Shown piece after piece: positions 16,756 to 25,603 of a stretch of DNA of 64,000 nucleotides. Below the pieces are notes generated by a model. That model had not been told where the DNA came from, ran no database searches, and saw only the letters and a program-made list of their open reading frames with translations. The translations under genes and the position numbers were made by a program. This DNA is from Bacillota bacterium. Lineage in GTDB: Bacteria; Bacillota; Clostridia; Christensenellales; Aristaeellaceae. Location: the NCBI GenBank assembly GCA_023411375.1, contig JAEYOW010000010.1:124001-188000 (forward strand), read 5' to 3'. Position 1 is the first letter of the stretch, and each line of letters begins with the position of its first letter.

Positions 16756-17622
16756 CTATTCGTCCGCCCGCGCCTTTCTGGGCTCCACTTTTCCGCCCTT
16801 GCGGTCGCGCCGCATTTGCTTTTGCTGATAGCGCGACCAGCAACCAGCATACAGGATATTGCGCAAAATGTCCATATCCTTAACCAACGGAAGCGTCTCA
16901 AAAGCCTCCGTACATTCGGCGATCAAAAGCGTCAGACTTTCCTTCACAAAGCTTTCATAATCCTCCCGGCCGCTTAACGGCGCGAGTGGATTGTACCGCT
17001 TTTTGCGTAAATCCCGGGGCAAATCGTCGTACGCGTCCATCAGGTAGACAAAGCGGCCCAGCGCTTCTCCCACAAGCTGGAGGGTGGGCGCCCACTCATC
17101 CTCCCGGTAGCGGTAGCACACGCCCAGCATGCGCGCGGTCAGGTTCGCGGGCCCGTCGGGCGAAAGCTCACCAGCCCTCTCCAGCGCGGAAAGCTCCGAC
17201 AGGCACCTTTCAATCTCCGCGCATTTTTCGGGATATAGCGCGCTCACGCGGGCATAGGCCCCGTCGAGCAGCTTCATCTGCGCCCGCGCGGCAAGGCTAC
17301 GGTCGTCCGCCCAGTCGTCGCGGCACTTGTGGTAGGCCAGAGCGATGTTCATATCCGCGCAGTACTCGCTGAGCCCGCTCTGCACATACGCATGCGGCTT
17401 AAAAGGATGCGGCAGGCAGCGTTCCCGCGCCTCCGTTTCCTCCGGCTCGTACATCGAGCATAGCAGCAGGTAGAGAAACGTCATGTCGTAGCTGAGCGTC
17501 AGGCGGCTCAACCCGCCGTGGCGCTGCTTAAGCGTGCGGCACAGGCCGCAGTAGCATGCGCGGTAGCGGGCCTGCCGCTCGGGCGCGAGAGCGCCTGCCG
17601 CGATGGTCACATAGCCGAACAT
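16756..17622 (-). CDS. DUF5685-like cysteine-containing protein
   Basis: A 288-residue mostly helical protein beginning MFGYVTIAAGALAPER, with a CYCGLC motif at about residues 26-31 that could bind metal. A GGGAGGG site precedes the ATG; longer upstream frames overlap the dnaK gene. It ends in a basic tail. Proteins of this kind recur beside Hsp70 and J-domain genes in Clostridia, and here the gene sits 34 bases after dnaK. The middle region resembles helical prenyl-synthase-like bundles only loosely. Its function is unknown. Confidence 0.7.
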   Translation of the reverse strand: MFGYVTIAAGALAPERQARYRACYCGLCRTLKQRHGGLSRLTLSYDMTFLYLLLCSMYEPEETEARERCLPHPFKPHAYVQSGLSEYCADMNIALAYHKCRDDWADDRSLAARAQMKLLDGAYARVSALYPEKCAEIERCLSELSALERAGELSPDGPANLTARMLGVCYRYREDEWAPTLQLVGEALGRFVYLMDAYDDLPRDLRKKRYNPLAPLSGREDYESFVKESLTLLIAECTEAFETLPLVKDMDILRNILYAGCWSRYQQKQMRRDRKGGKVEPRKARADE

Positions 17623-17656
17623 CCGCCCATCCCTCCCCGCGCACATGGCGCGTGCG

Positions 17657-19447
17657 TTATTCCCGGTCGCCGCCGTCGTTGCTGGCGGCGCTGAAATCCG
17701 CGTCCATCGCGCCGTCCTCGCTGCCGGTGGCGCCGTCGTCCGTAAAGCGGCCAACAGCCTCCAGCGCCCGCTTCAGCTCCTCGCTGGCGTCCTTTAATTC
17801 ACGCTCATCCTTGCCTTCCATTGCCTTCTTTACGCGCTTTCGCAGGCCCTCGATGCGCTCGCGGTCCTCCGCGCTCAGTTTCTTCTGCGCCGCCTTTGCC
17901 TGGTAGAGCAGTTCCTCGGCGCGGTTTCGCAGCTCAATGGACTGCCTGCGCAGCGAATCCTCCTCGGCGTAGCGCTCCGCGTCGCGAACAGCCTGGTCGA
18001 TCTCGGCGGAGGACATGTTGGAACTCTGCGTCAGAGTGATCTCCTGCCGTTTGCCGGTGCCCAGATCCTTGGCCGCGACGTTGACGATGCCGTTGGCGTC
18101 GATGCTGAACGTCACCTCGATTTGAGGAACGCCGCGCGGCGCGCGGCGGATACCGCCAAGCCGGAAGCGTCCCAGCGTCTTATTGCAGCTTGCGATCTCG
18201 CGCTCGCCTTGCAGCACATGGATATCCACCGAGGTCTGAAAGCTGGCCGCTGTGGTAAACACCTGGCTGCGCTGTACGGGCAGGGTGGTGTTGCGGTCGA
18301 TGATGCGGCTGAACACATCCCCCATGGTTTCAATGCCCAGCGACAGCGGGGTCACATCCAGCAGCAGCAGGCCCTTGACTTCGCCCTGAAGCACGCCGCC
18401 CTGAAGCGTCGCGCCCATGGCAACGCACTCGTCGGGGTTGATGTCCTTGCTGGGTTCCTTGCCGGTAAACCTCTTTACGGCAGCCTGTACGGCGGGGATA
18501 CGCGTGGAGCCGCCCACCAGCAGCACGCGGTTCAAATCGGCGGGCTTGAGCCCCGCGTCCGACATCGCCTGCCGTACCGGATCCATGGTAGCTTCCACCA
18601 GGCGAGCTGTCAACTCGTCGAACTTCGCGCGCGTCAGCGTCATTTCCAGATGTTTCGCGCCGTTTTTATCCGAGGTCAGGAACGGCAGGTTAATGCTGGC
18701 GGTAGTCGCGGAGCTCAACTCGATCTTAGCTTTTTCCGCCGCCTCGCGGATGCGGCTCATGGCCGTTTCATCCTTTGTAAGATCAATGCGTTCCTTCTTT
18801 TTAAATTCCTCCGCCAGATAGGTTACGATGCAGTTGTCAAAATCATCGCCGCCCAAGCGGTTATTGCCCGCCGTGGCGAGCACCTCGATCACCTCGTTGT
18901 TGATATCCAAAATCGACACGTCAAACGTGCCGCCGCCCAGGTCGAACACCATAATCTTCTGCGAGCCGCCCTTGTCCATGCCGTAGGCCAGCGCCGCGGC
19001 GGTCGGCTCGTTGATGATGCGCAGCACGTTAAGCCCCGCGATCTTGCCCGCGTCCTTGGTGGCCTGGCGCTGCCCGTCGCTGAAATAGGCCGGCACGGTG
19101 ATTACCGCGTCGGTCACACTTTCGCCCAAATAGCTTTCCGCATCCTTCTTCAGCTTTTGTAAAATAATGGCGGATATCTCCTGAGGGGTGAACGACTTAC
19201 CGTCGATCTTCACGCGGTTGTCCGTGCCCATCTCGCGTTTAATGGACGCGATGGTGCGCGCGCTGTTGGTGACGGCCTGCCGCTTGGCGGCCGCGCCCAC
19301 AATGCGCTCGCCCTCCTTGGTGAACGCCACGACGGAGGGTGTGGTTCGTCCGCCTTCCGCGTTGGGTATTACGGTGGGATCGCCGTTTTCCATAAACGCA
19401 ACGCAGGAGTTTGTGGTTCCCAAATCAATGCCGATAGTCTTGCCCAT
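17657..19447 (-). CDS. dnaK: Hsp70 chaperone DnaK
   Basis: A 596-residue Hsp70 with GIDLGTTNSCVAF at the N-terminus, the phosphate-2 loop VFDLGGGTFDVS, the adenosine motif LLVGGSTRIPAVQ, the linker GLLLLDVTPLSLGIETMG, a beta substrate-binding domain and a helical lid. It refolds and holds client proteins using ATP. The length is shorter than the usual 610-640 residues, and the acidic tail ends DGGDRE without an EEID-type end. No hrcA, grpE or canonical dnaJ is adjacent, and no CIRCE element is visible upstream, so it may be a second DnaK rather than the stress-regulated one. ATG follows a GGGGAGG site. Confidence 0.93.
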   Translation of the reverse strand: MGKTIGIDLGTTNSCVAFMENGDPTVIPNAEGGRTTPSVVAFTKEGERIVGAAAKRQAVTNSARTIASIKREMGTDNRVKIDGKSFTPQEISAIILQKLKKDAESYLGESVTDAVITVPAYFSDGQRQATKDAGKIAGLNVLRIINEPTAAALAYGMDKGGSQKIMVFDLGGGTFDVSILDINNEVIEVLATAGNNRLGGDDFDNCIVTYLAEEFKKKERIDLTKDETAMSRIREAAEKAKIELSSATTASINLPFLTSDKNGAKHLEMTLTRAKFDELTARLVEATMDPVRQAMSDAGLKPADLNRVLLVGGSTRIPAVQAAVKRFTGKEPSKDINPDECVAMGATLQGGVLQGEVKGLLLLDVTPLSLGIETMGDVFSRIIDRNTTLPVQRSQVFTTAASFQTSVDIHVLQGEREIASCNKTLGRFRLGGIRRAPRGVPQIEVTFSIDANGIVNVAAKDLGTGKRQEITLTQSSNMSSAEIDQAVRDAERYAEEDSLRRQSIELRNRAEELLYQAKAAQKKLSAEDRERIEGLRKRVKKAMEGKDERELKDASEELKRALEAVGRFTDDGATGSEDGAMDADFSAASNDGGDRE

Positions 19448-19488
19448 ACAATCGTTCCTCCCCTGCCCGGGTCCTCGCTCCAGGTCAC

Positions 19489-19517
19489 ATGATAGCATAA
19501 CCCGGCCGGATGGACAA
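19489..19517 (-). promoter_or_regulatory. SigA-type promoter for the dnaK operon
   Basis: On the minus strand TTGTCC (19512-19517) and TATCAT (19489-19494) are separated by 17 bases, about 40 bases before the dnaK start. There is no TTAGCACTC-type CIRCE repeat between promoter and gene. Confidence 0.6.
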
Positions 19518-19610
19518 TGTATAACCGAAAAATGAAGAAACCGTAAACTTTGGAAATACCCGCATCTTTTAGTCCGCCCGGGGAAGCCTGCCATGCGGGA
19601 AGGTGTTTCC

Positions 19611-20189
19611 ATGAACCTGTATTTTCTTTTTTTATCAGCCTACGCGGTGCTGATCACCCCCATCACGGTGCACTGGAGCCTGCGCCTTGGCAGCCGTTGC
19701 GGCTACCGCGTGCGCCTGCAGGCGGCTGGGCTTCCCTTTGTACGAAAACGGGGCGACGACGACGCCACAGGCGAACATCCTATCCGTGAGCAGGATGTGG
19801 CGCAGTCGCTGGCGTCAACCGATCTGGCTCTGGTGCGCGCGGCGCTTGACGCCCGGGTCCGCAAGCGGTTTTTAAAGGCCCTCCGGCTGTACAGCCTGCA
19901 TCTAAATGCCCGCATCTCCTTTGCGGACGCGGCGTTGACGGCGCTTTGCTTCGCCGCTTTGCGCACCGTATTGCAGACGCTTTTAACCTGCGGGCTGGGG
20001 CCGGACGCGCTTACGGGCCGGGTGGAGGCGGACTTCGGCGGCAAGGGCACGGAGGTGCTGGTGAGGGGTATAACCGGCGCGCGTTTGGGAAGCCTAGGGC
20101 TTACGGCAATCCTGTTCGGCGCGGCCTTCGTCCGCGCCCGCATGAAACAGGCCCAATCGGAGGAGGAAACGTATGCAGCATCCCATTGA
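19611..20189 (+). CDS. DUF2953-like membrane protein (ytfI-like)
   Basis: A 192-residue protein with an N-terminal hydrophobic segment (residues 3-20), two further hydrophobic stretches at about 100-125 and 160-180, and a helical middle. The ATG has GGAAGG eight bases upstream; an earlier ATG at 19593 lacks a site. Its stop codon overlaps the start of the ytfJ-like gene. In Bacillus a DUF2953 gene (ytfI) precedes ytfJ, and this order supports the assignment more than the sequence does. A sporulation role is inferred from the neighbour. Confidence 0.62.
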   Translation: MNLYFLFLSAYAVLITPITVHWSLRLGSRCGYRVRLQAAGLPFVRKRGDDDATGEHPIREQDVAQSLASTDLALVRAALDARVRKRFLKALRLYSLHLNARISFADAALTALCFAALRTVLQTLLTCGLGPDALTGRVEADFGGKGTEVLVRGITGARLGSLGLTAILFGAAFVRARMKQAQSEEETYAASH

Positions 20190-20637
20190 CAACATGATGC
20201 AGACCACCATGGAAAACATCCGCAGCATGGTGGACGTAAACACCGTGGTCGGCTCGCCCGTGCTGGGCAACAAGGGCACCACCATCATCCCCATTTCCAA
20301 GGTCAGCTTTGGCTTTATCGCGGGCGGCGGGGAATACGCGGCTGAGGACAGCAAAAACCGCGCTATCCCCACCGAGGCTTTCCCCTTCGCGGGCGGCACG
20401 GGCGCGGGGGTATCGGTACAGCCGGTGGGCTTTCTCGTGGTTGGCGACGGCACGGTCAAAATGCTGCCCGCGCAGACCAACGGCGCAATGGAGCGCGTGG
20501 TGGAGCTTTTGCCTCAGCTTTTGGAGGACCTGGGCCAAAGCGGGGAGAAGTCCGACAAGAAGAAAGCCAAGAAGGTCGTTAAAACCGAGATCGAAACCTT
20601 TGATTTTGGCACGGAGGAGGACGATTCGCAAGCATGA
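20173..20637 (+). CDS. ytfJ: GerW/YtfJ-family sporulation protein
   Basis: A 154-residue protein with the YtfJ core: HPIDNMMQTTMENIRSMVDVNTVVG near the N-terminus, then TTIIPISKVSFGFIAGGGEY and GGTGAGVSVQPVGFLVV. It has no signal peptide. GerW/YtfJ proteins are made in sporulating cells, and in Bacillus one is needed for germination linked to the cortex. The start overlaps the upstream gene by 17 bases and is served by GGAGGAAACGT. Its stop overlaps the dacF-like start (ATGA), so the three genes form one coupled operon. Confidence 0.9.
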   Translation: MQHPIDNMMQTTMENIRSMVDVNTVVGSPVLGNKGTTIIPISKVSFGFIAGGGEYAAEDSKNRAIPTEAFPFAGGTGAGVSVQPVGFLVVGDGTVKMLPAQTNGAMERVVELLPQLLEDLGQSGEKSDKKKAKKVVKTEIETFDFGTEEDDSQA

Positions 20638-21803
20638 GCAGAAAGCCGCTTCAAAAGCTGCGCTCGCTTGTGATCGTGCTTTGCTGCGCGCTCATCACAA
20701 TACTCAACGGCAGCGCGCGCGCCGAGGGCGCTCAGGGCGACGCGGTGGATTCCTCCGCGCGGGCTGCGGTGCTGATTGAGCGCAACACGGGTATGGTGCT
20801 CCTGCGCCATAACGAAAACGAGCCGTTGCCCATGGCCTCCACCACCAAGGTGATGACGGCGCTGATGGCGCTGGAGCGCGGACGGCTGGACGACGTGGTA
20901 ACCGTGGGCCGCAACGCCTACGGCGTGCCCGGCACCAGCATTTACCTCTCCATGGGCGAGCAGATCACCCTGCGCGACCTTCTCTACGGCCTGATGTTGG
21001 CCAGCGGCAACGACGCCGCCGTGGCCATCGCCGAGCATATCGGCGGCGATGTGGATACCTTTTGCCGCATGGCGACCGAACGCGCGGCCGAGCTTGGCTG
21101 CGAAAGCACCGTTTTTGTCAACCCCAACGGCCTGCCCGTATCCGGTCATCACACCACGGCGTACGACCTCGCCCTTATCGCGCGCGAGGCCATGAGCCAT
21201 GAAACCTTCCGTGAAATCGTCTCCACGCGCCGCGCGTCCATCCCCTGGGAGGGCCGCGGATATAACCGCATCCTCAACAATAAAAACCGCCTGCTGTCCG
21301 ACTACGAGGGCGCGACCGGCATTAAGACCGGGTACACCAAGGCGGCCGGGCGCTGCCTGGTGTTTGGCGCAAGGCGCGACGGGCTTGAGGTGATCGGCGT
21401 GGTGCTCAACTGCGGCGACTGGTTTAACGAGGCCAGACGCCTAATGGATTTGGGCTTTGAGCGTTACGAGCAGTTCACCGCGCTGGGCGCGGGCGAGACC
21501 GTGCGCGTGCTGCCGGTAAAGGACGGCACGCAGGAAACCGTGTACATCTGCGCGGGCGGCGATCTGACCGCCCCCGTGCCGCGCGGCGAAATTCCCGTGC
21601 TGGAATACGACATGCCCGACGAGCTTCAGGCCGGCATGCGGATGGGCGACGAGGTGGGCGAGGCGCGCATCCTGCTGGATGGCAGAACGTTGTCGAGCGT
21701 GCCGCTTGTACTCAGCGAAAGCCTCGGCATGCGCGACTACGGCTTCGAGCTGGATCGGCTTCTTCGCCTTTGGCCGTTTGCCACTGTAGAGGCCGCGGAG
21801 TAG
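20634..21803 (+). CDS. dacF: D-alanyl-D-alanine carboxypeptidase (DacF-like)
   Basis: A 389-residue penicillin-binding protein of the S11 family. A hydrophobic signal segment covers residues 12-26. The three active-site motifs are STTK (about residue 67), SGN (about 123) and KTG in IKTGYTKAAG (about 227). A C-terminal beta-rich domain (PBP5-C) and a final amphipathic region follow, the usual membrane contact for this class. It trims the terminal D-Ala from peptidoglycan stem peptides outside the membrane. Position directly after ytfJ points to the sporulation DacF rather than the vegetative DacA, though the sequence alone does not prove it. Confidence 0.9.
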   Translation: MSRKPLQKLRSLVIVLCCALITILNGSARAEGAQGDAVDSSARAAVLIERNTGMVLLRHNENEPLPMASTTKVMTALMALERGRLDDVVTVGRNAYGVPGTSIYLSMGEQITLRDLLYGLMLASGNDAAVAIAEHIGGDVDTFCRMATERAAELGCESTVFVNPNGLPVSGHHTTAYDLALIAREAMSHETFREIVSTRRASIPWEGRGYNRILNNKNRLLSDYEGATGIKTGYTKAAGRCLVFGARRDGLEVIGVVLNCGDWFNEARRLMDLGFERYEQFTALGAGETVRVLPVKDGTQETVYICAGGDLTAPVPRGEIPVLEYDMPDELQAGMRMGDEVGEARILLDGRTLSSVPLVLSESLGMRDYGFELDRLLRLWPFATVEAAE

Positions 21804-21837
21804 GGATAATCAAATAACAATGGCGCTTCTGGAACAT

Positions 21838-21875
21838 AGGAGGGAGTAAGGAGCCACGGCCCCTTACTCCCTCCT
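21838..21875. terminator. Bidirectional hairpin between convergent genes
   Basis: AGGAGGGAGTAAGG at 21838-21851 is the exact reverse complement of 21862-21875, with a ten-base loop. It lies between the dacF stop and the M13 peptidase stop. No long T-tract follows on either side. Confidence 0.6.
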
Positions 21876-21896
21876 GTTGCATCCTCATGCCTGTCC

Positions 21897-24221
21897 TCAC
21901 CGCTCAACCGCCCGCCACACAGAGGGCCGCTCCTCTGGCGGTACGTACATGCCGTCTCCCTCCTTAATGTCAAATGTATCATGGAACAGCCCGCATGCCG
22001 AGAGCATCGCGTTGATCCGCACCGCACCATTGCTGTGTTCGTCCATCTTTGACAGCAGCCATAGGCCGTCATTGGTTCCCACAAGGTATTCCCGCTGCGC
22101 CAGCGCCATAAAAAACGCGTTCAAATCAAAGTCATCATCCGTTGGCAGGCAGTCAATCAGGATTTCCATAGCGGACAGGTCGGCAAAGTTCTCCGATAGC
22201 GTCTGCGTGGGGTCCTGCGTAATGCCGGGCGCGATCTCCCGTCCGTCGTAATACGCGTTGATTTTCTCACAAATCCTGTCGTAACGCGCGATATCGTCTT
22301 CGCTCCACAGCGATTCGCTCTGGTTTCCCCGCGCGTCGATAAAACGGCAGGTCGGGTCCACGCTGTGGGTCAGCTCGTGCGCCAGCATAAAGCCTACGCC
22401 CGCGAAAAGCTGCTCTCGCGTGCAGTTTTCCGGCACCCAGGGTTCCATCAGGTAGGTGGGCGTGGTCACAATCACAAGCTCCCGGTAATAATTCGCGGCC
22501 ATCCCGCTAAACAGACCGGCGTTGTCCCGCATATCGGCGGTCAGGATTTCATTGCTCGCCGCATGCGCTTTCCTTTGCTTTACCAAAGTTCGCCGCCGGG
22601 CCTCAAAGAGCGTTCCGCCTTCTGTTGCGGACAGAAACTCGCCTTGATGAAAATCGTAGTCCCACAGGCTTGCGTCATACCAAAGCGCATAGTTATCCAG
22701 CTTCTTCAGCGTCTCCTCAAGCGCGGCCTTTCCAAGCACACCGGAGGCGGTAAGTCGCGTGCGCAACGCGCCGCGCAGCCGGTCAAACAGCTCCGGCAGT
22801 TCCGCGATCACGGAAGCAGGCCGGTAATCCGACAAAAACACCGCGCTGATATCATTGGGAACCATCTCAATCATATATTCCAGGCTCAGATAATCAGCGT
22901 CCAGCAACGACGGGTCGGCGGCAAAATAATCGCCCCAGATGCCCATACTCTTATCCATCATTTTCAGCGAAAGGTATCCGCCATAATCCTCGCACAAACG
23001 CAGGCAAGTAAAAATCTTCAAGTGTGCTAAATTTTCCTGCCTTAAAAGGCCGTCCACCGTCTCCAGCGTTGCGGGCCGTACATAACAGTCCGGGTTCTTT
23101 TTATCAAAGCCGTAAACGGCCAGCAGAGCTCCAAGCCCAAGTGCCGGAATATGCTCCTGCGCCTGCGCAAGCGTCATCTCGCGCGCTTCGAAATCCGCGT
23201 TTTGAGCTATGCGCGTATACGTCTGTAAAAACGCCATGTAGCCTTCCATTTGCTCCGCGTCCGCCGGGTATCCCATCGCGGTTAGCTTGCCCTGATCCTG
23301 CTCCACCTTTGCGCGGTATGCATAGCTCTCCTCGTCAAAATAGGATTCATCATCCAGGCAGGGCAGGTTTGCCTCCACATACAGCAACGGCTTTTCACGG
23401 TCGGACGGAGATGTATACTGATAGAAGGTAAGCAGGAATTCCGTGCCCAGTTCGTCCGTCATGCGCGCCCACAGCGCCGTTAAATCCGCGATGCTCTTTA
23501 CCGCGTCCAGTTCCCGCAGGTATGGGCTGAGTGGCGCCATGCCCAGGGCGTTTCGCGCCTCAACGTCGTGATATAGCTCATACGCCTCCAGCACATGCCG
23601 CTCATGCTCGTTCGCCGGACCATTTCTTTGAATCTTCTCCAGCTTTCGGGTATACCATTCGCCCACCGCATCAAACGACTTTCGGGCGGAATTCGTATAG
23701 CCGTATAGGTCGTAATCCACCTGATCCTGAACGCTCTCGTCCCGGCGGATAACCGGGTTGTTGTAAAAAGCATAAAAATCGTCCTCCGGCGCCACAGCCA
23801 GATAGCCGTACACGCGGCGTACGAGCGTTTCTAGCAGCGCCTCGTCAACCGGCAATGCGGGAGCCGCCAATTCCCGGGTCAAAAGCCCCGCCTCGTGAAG
23901 GGCGAGCATAGCCGGGGTTGCTCCAGTCAGCATAAGCCCTTGCTCGCCAAGCCACCGCTGCATACCCTCCGGCGCAGGCAAATCGCCAAAGGCGCGCAGC
24001 ACCATGTCGCACGCGGCTTCCGCCGTCAAGGGCGCGTTCGCTTTCCACTGGCCCAGAATAGCCTCCGCCCGAAGGCCCGCATAATCGTCGGCCATTGCGG
24101 CGAGCTTTTCGGCGGCCTGCCCACAGGCGTAGGTTTCGGCCCGCGCGGCCGCCATGGCACAAAGCGTAAAACACAATACCAACGCCAAAAGGCGGTTCAA
24201 CAGGCGGCGGTGCTTTTGCAT
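21897..24221 (-). CDS. Secreted M13-family zinc metallopeptidase (neprilysin/PepO-like)
   Basis: A 774-residue protein with a signal peptide ending near AARA-ET (about residue 29). The zinc motif HELTH is at about 615-619, and ENFADLSAMEI at about 674 supplies the third zinc ligand glutamate and the aspartate of the family's ENxAD motif. The VWRAVER C-terminus is close to the usual family end, although the final CxVW-type cysteine is absent. M13 enzymes cut short peptides. Here the enzyme would act outside the membrane. A clear AAGGAGG site precedes the ATG. It is monocistronic, ending against a hairpin shared with dacF. Confidence 0.9.
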   Translation of the reverse strand: MQKHRRLLNRLLALVLCFTLCAMAAARAETYACGQAAEKLAAMADDYAGLRAEAILGQWKANAPLTAEAACDMVLRAFGDLPAPEGMQRWLGEQGLMLTGATPAMLALHEAGLLTRELAAPALPVDEALLETLVRRVYGYLAVAPEDDFYAFYNNPVIRRDESVQDQVDYDLYGYTNSARKSFDAVGEWYTRKLEKIQRNGPANEHERHVLEAYELYHDVEARNALGMAPLSPYLRELDAVKSIADLTALWARMTDELGTEFLLTFYQYTSPSDREKPLLYVEANLPCLDDESYFDEESYAYRAKVEQDQGKLTAMGYPADAEQMEGYMAFLQTYTRIAQNADFEAREMTLAQAQEHIPALGLGALLAVYGFDKKNPDCYVRPATLETVDGLLRQENLAHLKIFTCLRLCEDYGGYLSLKMMDKSMGIWGDYFAADPSLLDADYLSLEYMIEMVPNDISAVFLSDYRPASVIAELPELFDRLRGALRTRLTASGVLGKAALEETLKKLDNYALWYDASLWDYDFHQGEFLSATEGGTLFEARRRTLVKQRKAHAASNEILTADMRDNAGLFSGMAANYYRELVIVTTPTYLMEPWVPENCTREQLFAGVGFMLAHELTHSVDPTCRFIDARGNQSESLWSEDDIARYDRICEKINAYYDGREIAPGITQDPTQTLSENFADLSAMEILIDCLPTDDDFDLNAFFMALAQREYLVGTNDGLWLLSKMDEHSNGAVRINAMLSACGLFHDTFDIKEGDGMYVPPEERPSVWRAVER

Positions 24222-24355
24222 AAAAATTCGTTCCTCCTTAAAAATAACGGGAGCTTTTCTCTCTCTGTATCAGCAATGGACATTATAGCCTAAATGCCGC
24301 GCCTCGATCAAGCGCATGTTGCGACCCTTCAGGACAAACGGCGCCTCCCCCGCCC

Positions 24356-24384
24356 TTGTCAATCCCCGCGTTTTCCGTTATACT
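24356..24384 (+). promoter_or_regulatory. SigA promoter for the rluB-like gene
   Basis: TTGTCA (24356-24361) and TATACT (24379-24384) have a 17-base spacer, 42 bases before the start codon. Confidence 0.7.
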
Positions 24385-24425
24385 ACTCCCGTGCGGACGC
24401 ATTGCGACGCACGGGAGGATTTTTT

Positions 24426-25130
24426 ATGCGTTTGCAAAAGTACCTCGCCTCCTGCGGGGTGGCGTCCCGCCGCGCTGCGGAAAAGCTCATTGCCGAAGGG
24501 CATGTAAGCGTTGACGGATATACCGTCACCGAAATGGGCACACAGGTTCAGGAAGGACAGGCCGTTTTGGTCGACGGCCGCCCGGTCGCGCCCGAGGCAC
24601 GGAAGGTCTACATCATATACCATAAGCCCGCCGGAGAAGTCACCACCGCGAGCGACCCCGAAGGCCGCTCCACGGTGCTGGATAAATTCCGCGATTTTCC
24701 CGTGCGGCTCTACCCCGTCGGCCGGCTGGATTACGACAGCGAGGGCCTCCTGCTGCTGACCAACGACGGCGATTTGACCGAGCACATGCTCCATCCCTCC
24801 CGCGAGGTGGAAAAGGTATATCTTGCGCGGGTGAGCAACCAGGTAACGCAGCAGGAAGCGCGCCGCCTGGAATGCGGCGTGATGGTGGACGGACGCAAAA
24901 CCGCCCGGGCCAAAGTCCGGCTGCTGGACGTAAAACCGCTTTATACCGATATGCTCGTCACCATTCATGAGGGACGGAACCGCCAAGTGCGCAAGATGGT
25001 GGAACAGGTAGGACATCAGGTGGTGCTTTTGCGCCGCGTCCGTTTCGGCCCGCTCAAGCTGGGCGAGCTGCCGCGCGGCATGTGGCGCGAGCTTACCGGC
25101 GAGGAGCTTGCGCAGCTTAAGCGGCTGTAG
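24426..25130 (+). CDS. RNA pseudouridine synthase, RluB/RsuA family
   Basis: A 234-residue protein starting MRLQKYLASCGVASRR, the typical beginning of the S4 RNA-binding domain (residues 1-60). The catalytic motif GRLDYDSEGLLLLTNDG, whose aspartate attacks the uracil, lies at about residues 100-116. HEGRNRQVRKM follows at about 181-191. It isomerises a specific uridine in ribosomal RNA. RluB (23S) is the commoner assignment in Firmicutes; RsuA-type 16S activity is the alternative. GGGAGG precedes the ATG. Confidence 0.9.
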   Translation: MRLQKYLASCGVASRRAAEKLIAEGHVSVDGYTVTEMGTQVQEGQAVLVDGRPVAPEARKVYIIYHKPAGEVTTASDPEGRSTVLDKFRDFPVRLYPVGRLDYDSEGLLLLTNDGDLTEHMLHPSREVEKVYLARVSNQVTQQEARRLECGVMVDGRKTARAKVRLLDVKPLYTDMLVTIHEGRNRQVRKMVEQVGHQVVLLRRVRFGPLKLGELPRGMWRELTGEELAQLKRL

Positions 25131-25182
25131 CAATATCCCGGCGGAGGCTCGCTGTACAAACGCTCTATGGGAGGTACGTGTT

Positions 25183-25593
25183 ATGGCAAAGCAAAAAGGC
25201 ATTTGGGACAACCTTCTGGGCGCGCTGGGCCAAGCCGGCGGCGACGCGCTGGGCGACGCGGCCAGGGGCCTGTTTAGCGGCGGAGAAACCTCCGGCGGAG
25301 GGCAGGGCGATATCGTAGGCGGGCTTCTTGAAAATGGCGGCAGCCTGCTTCATGGTATCGGGGATGCGGTTAGCGACCTGACGGGCCTTGGCGGCGGCAA
25401 CGCCAAAGCCTCCTCAACGGCCAAAGCCACGGGCAGGCAGAAATCCTCCGCTTCCGGCAAAAAGGCCGTTTCTACAAGCAGCCGCGCCAAAAGCGGCGTT
25501 AAGGCAAAGGCCGAAGGAGCCAAGGTGCGTGCGAAGGCCAAAACGGGCGGCACGTCGAAGGCTTCCTCCGGCAAAAAAAAGACCACTCCATGA
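25183..25593 (+). CDS. Small Gly-rich protein with Lys/Ala/Ser-rich tail
   Basis: A 136-residue protein. The first 70 residues are Gly-rich with short helices (IWDNLLGALG, GDIVGGLLENGG). The last 65 residues are a repetitive basic tail of Lys, Ala, Ser and Thr like histone H1 or nucleoid-associated tails. A GGGAGG site serves the ATG of MAKQKG. It precedes, by 10 bases, a membrane-segment protein and an Hsp70-like gene, so it is probably co-expressed. The basic tail suggests nucleic acid or anionic surface binding; function is unknown. Confidence 0.65.
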   Translation: MAKQKGIWDNLLGALGQAGGDALGDAARGLFSGGETSGGGQGDIVGGLLENGGSLLHGIGDAVSDLTGLGGGNAKASSTAKATGRQKSSASGKKAVSTSSRAKSGVKAKAEGAKVRAKAKTGGTSKASSGKKKTTP

Positions 25594-25603
25594 GGATAGC
25601 GTT

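Noticed and set aside
19448..19610. CIRCE element upstream of dnaK
   Set aside because: No TTAGCACTC/GAGTGCTAA inverted repeat is present.
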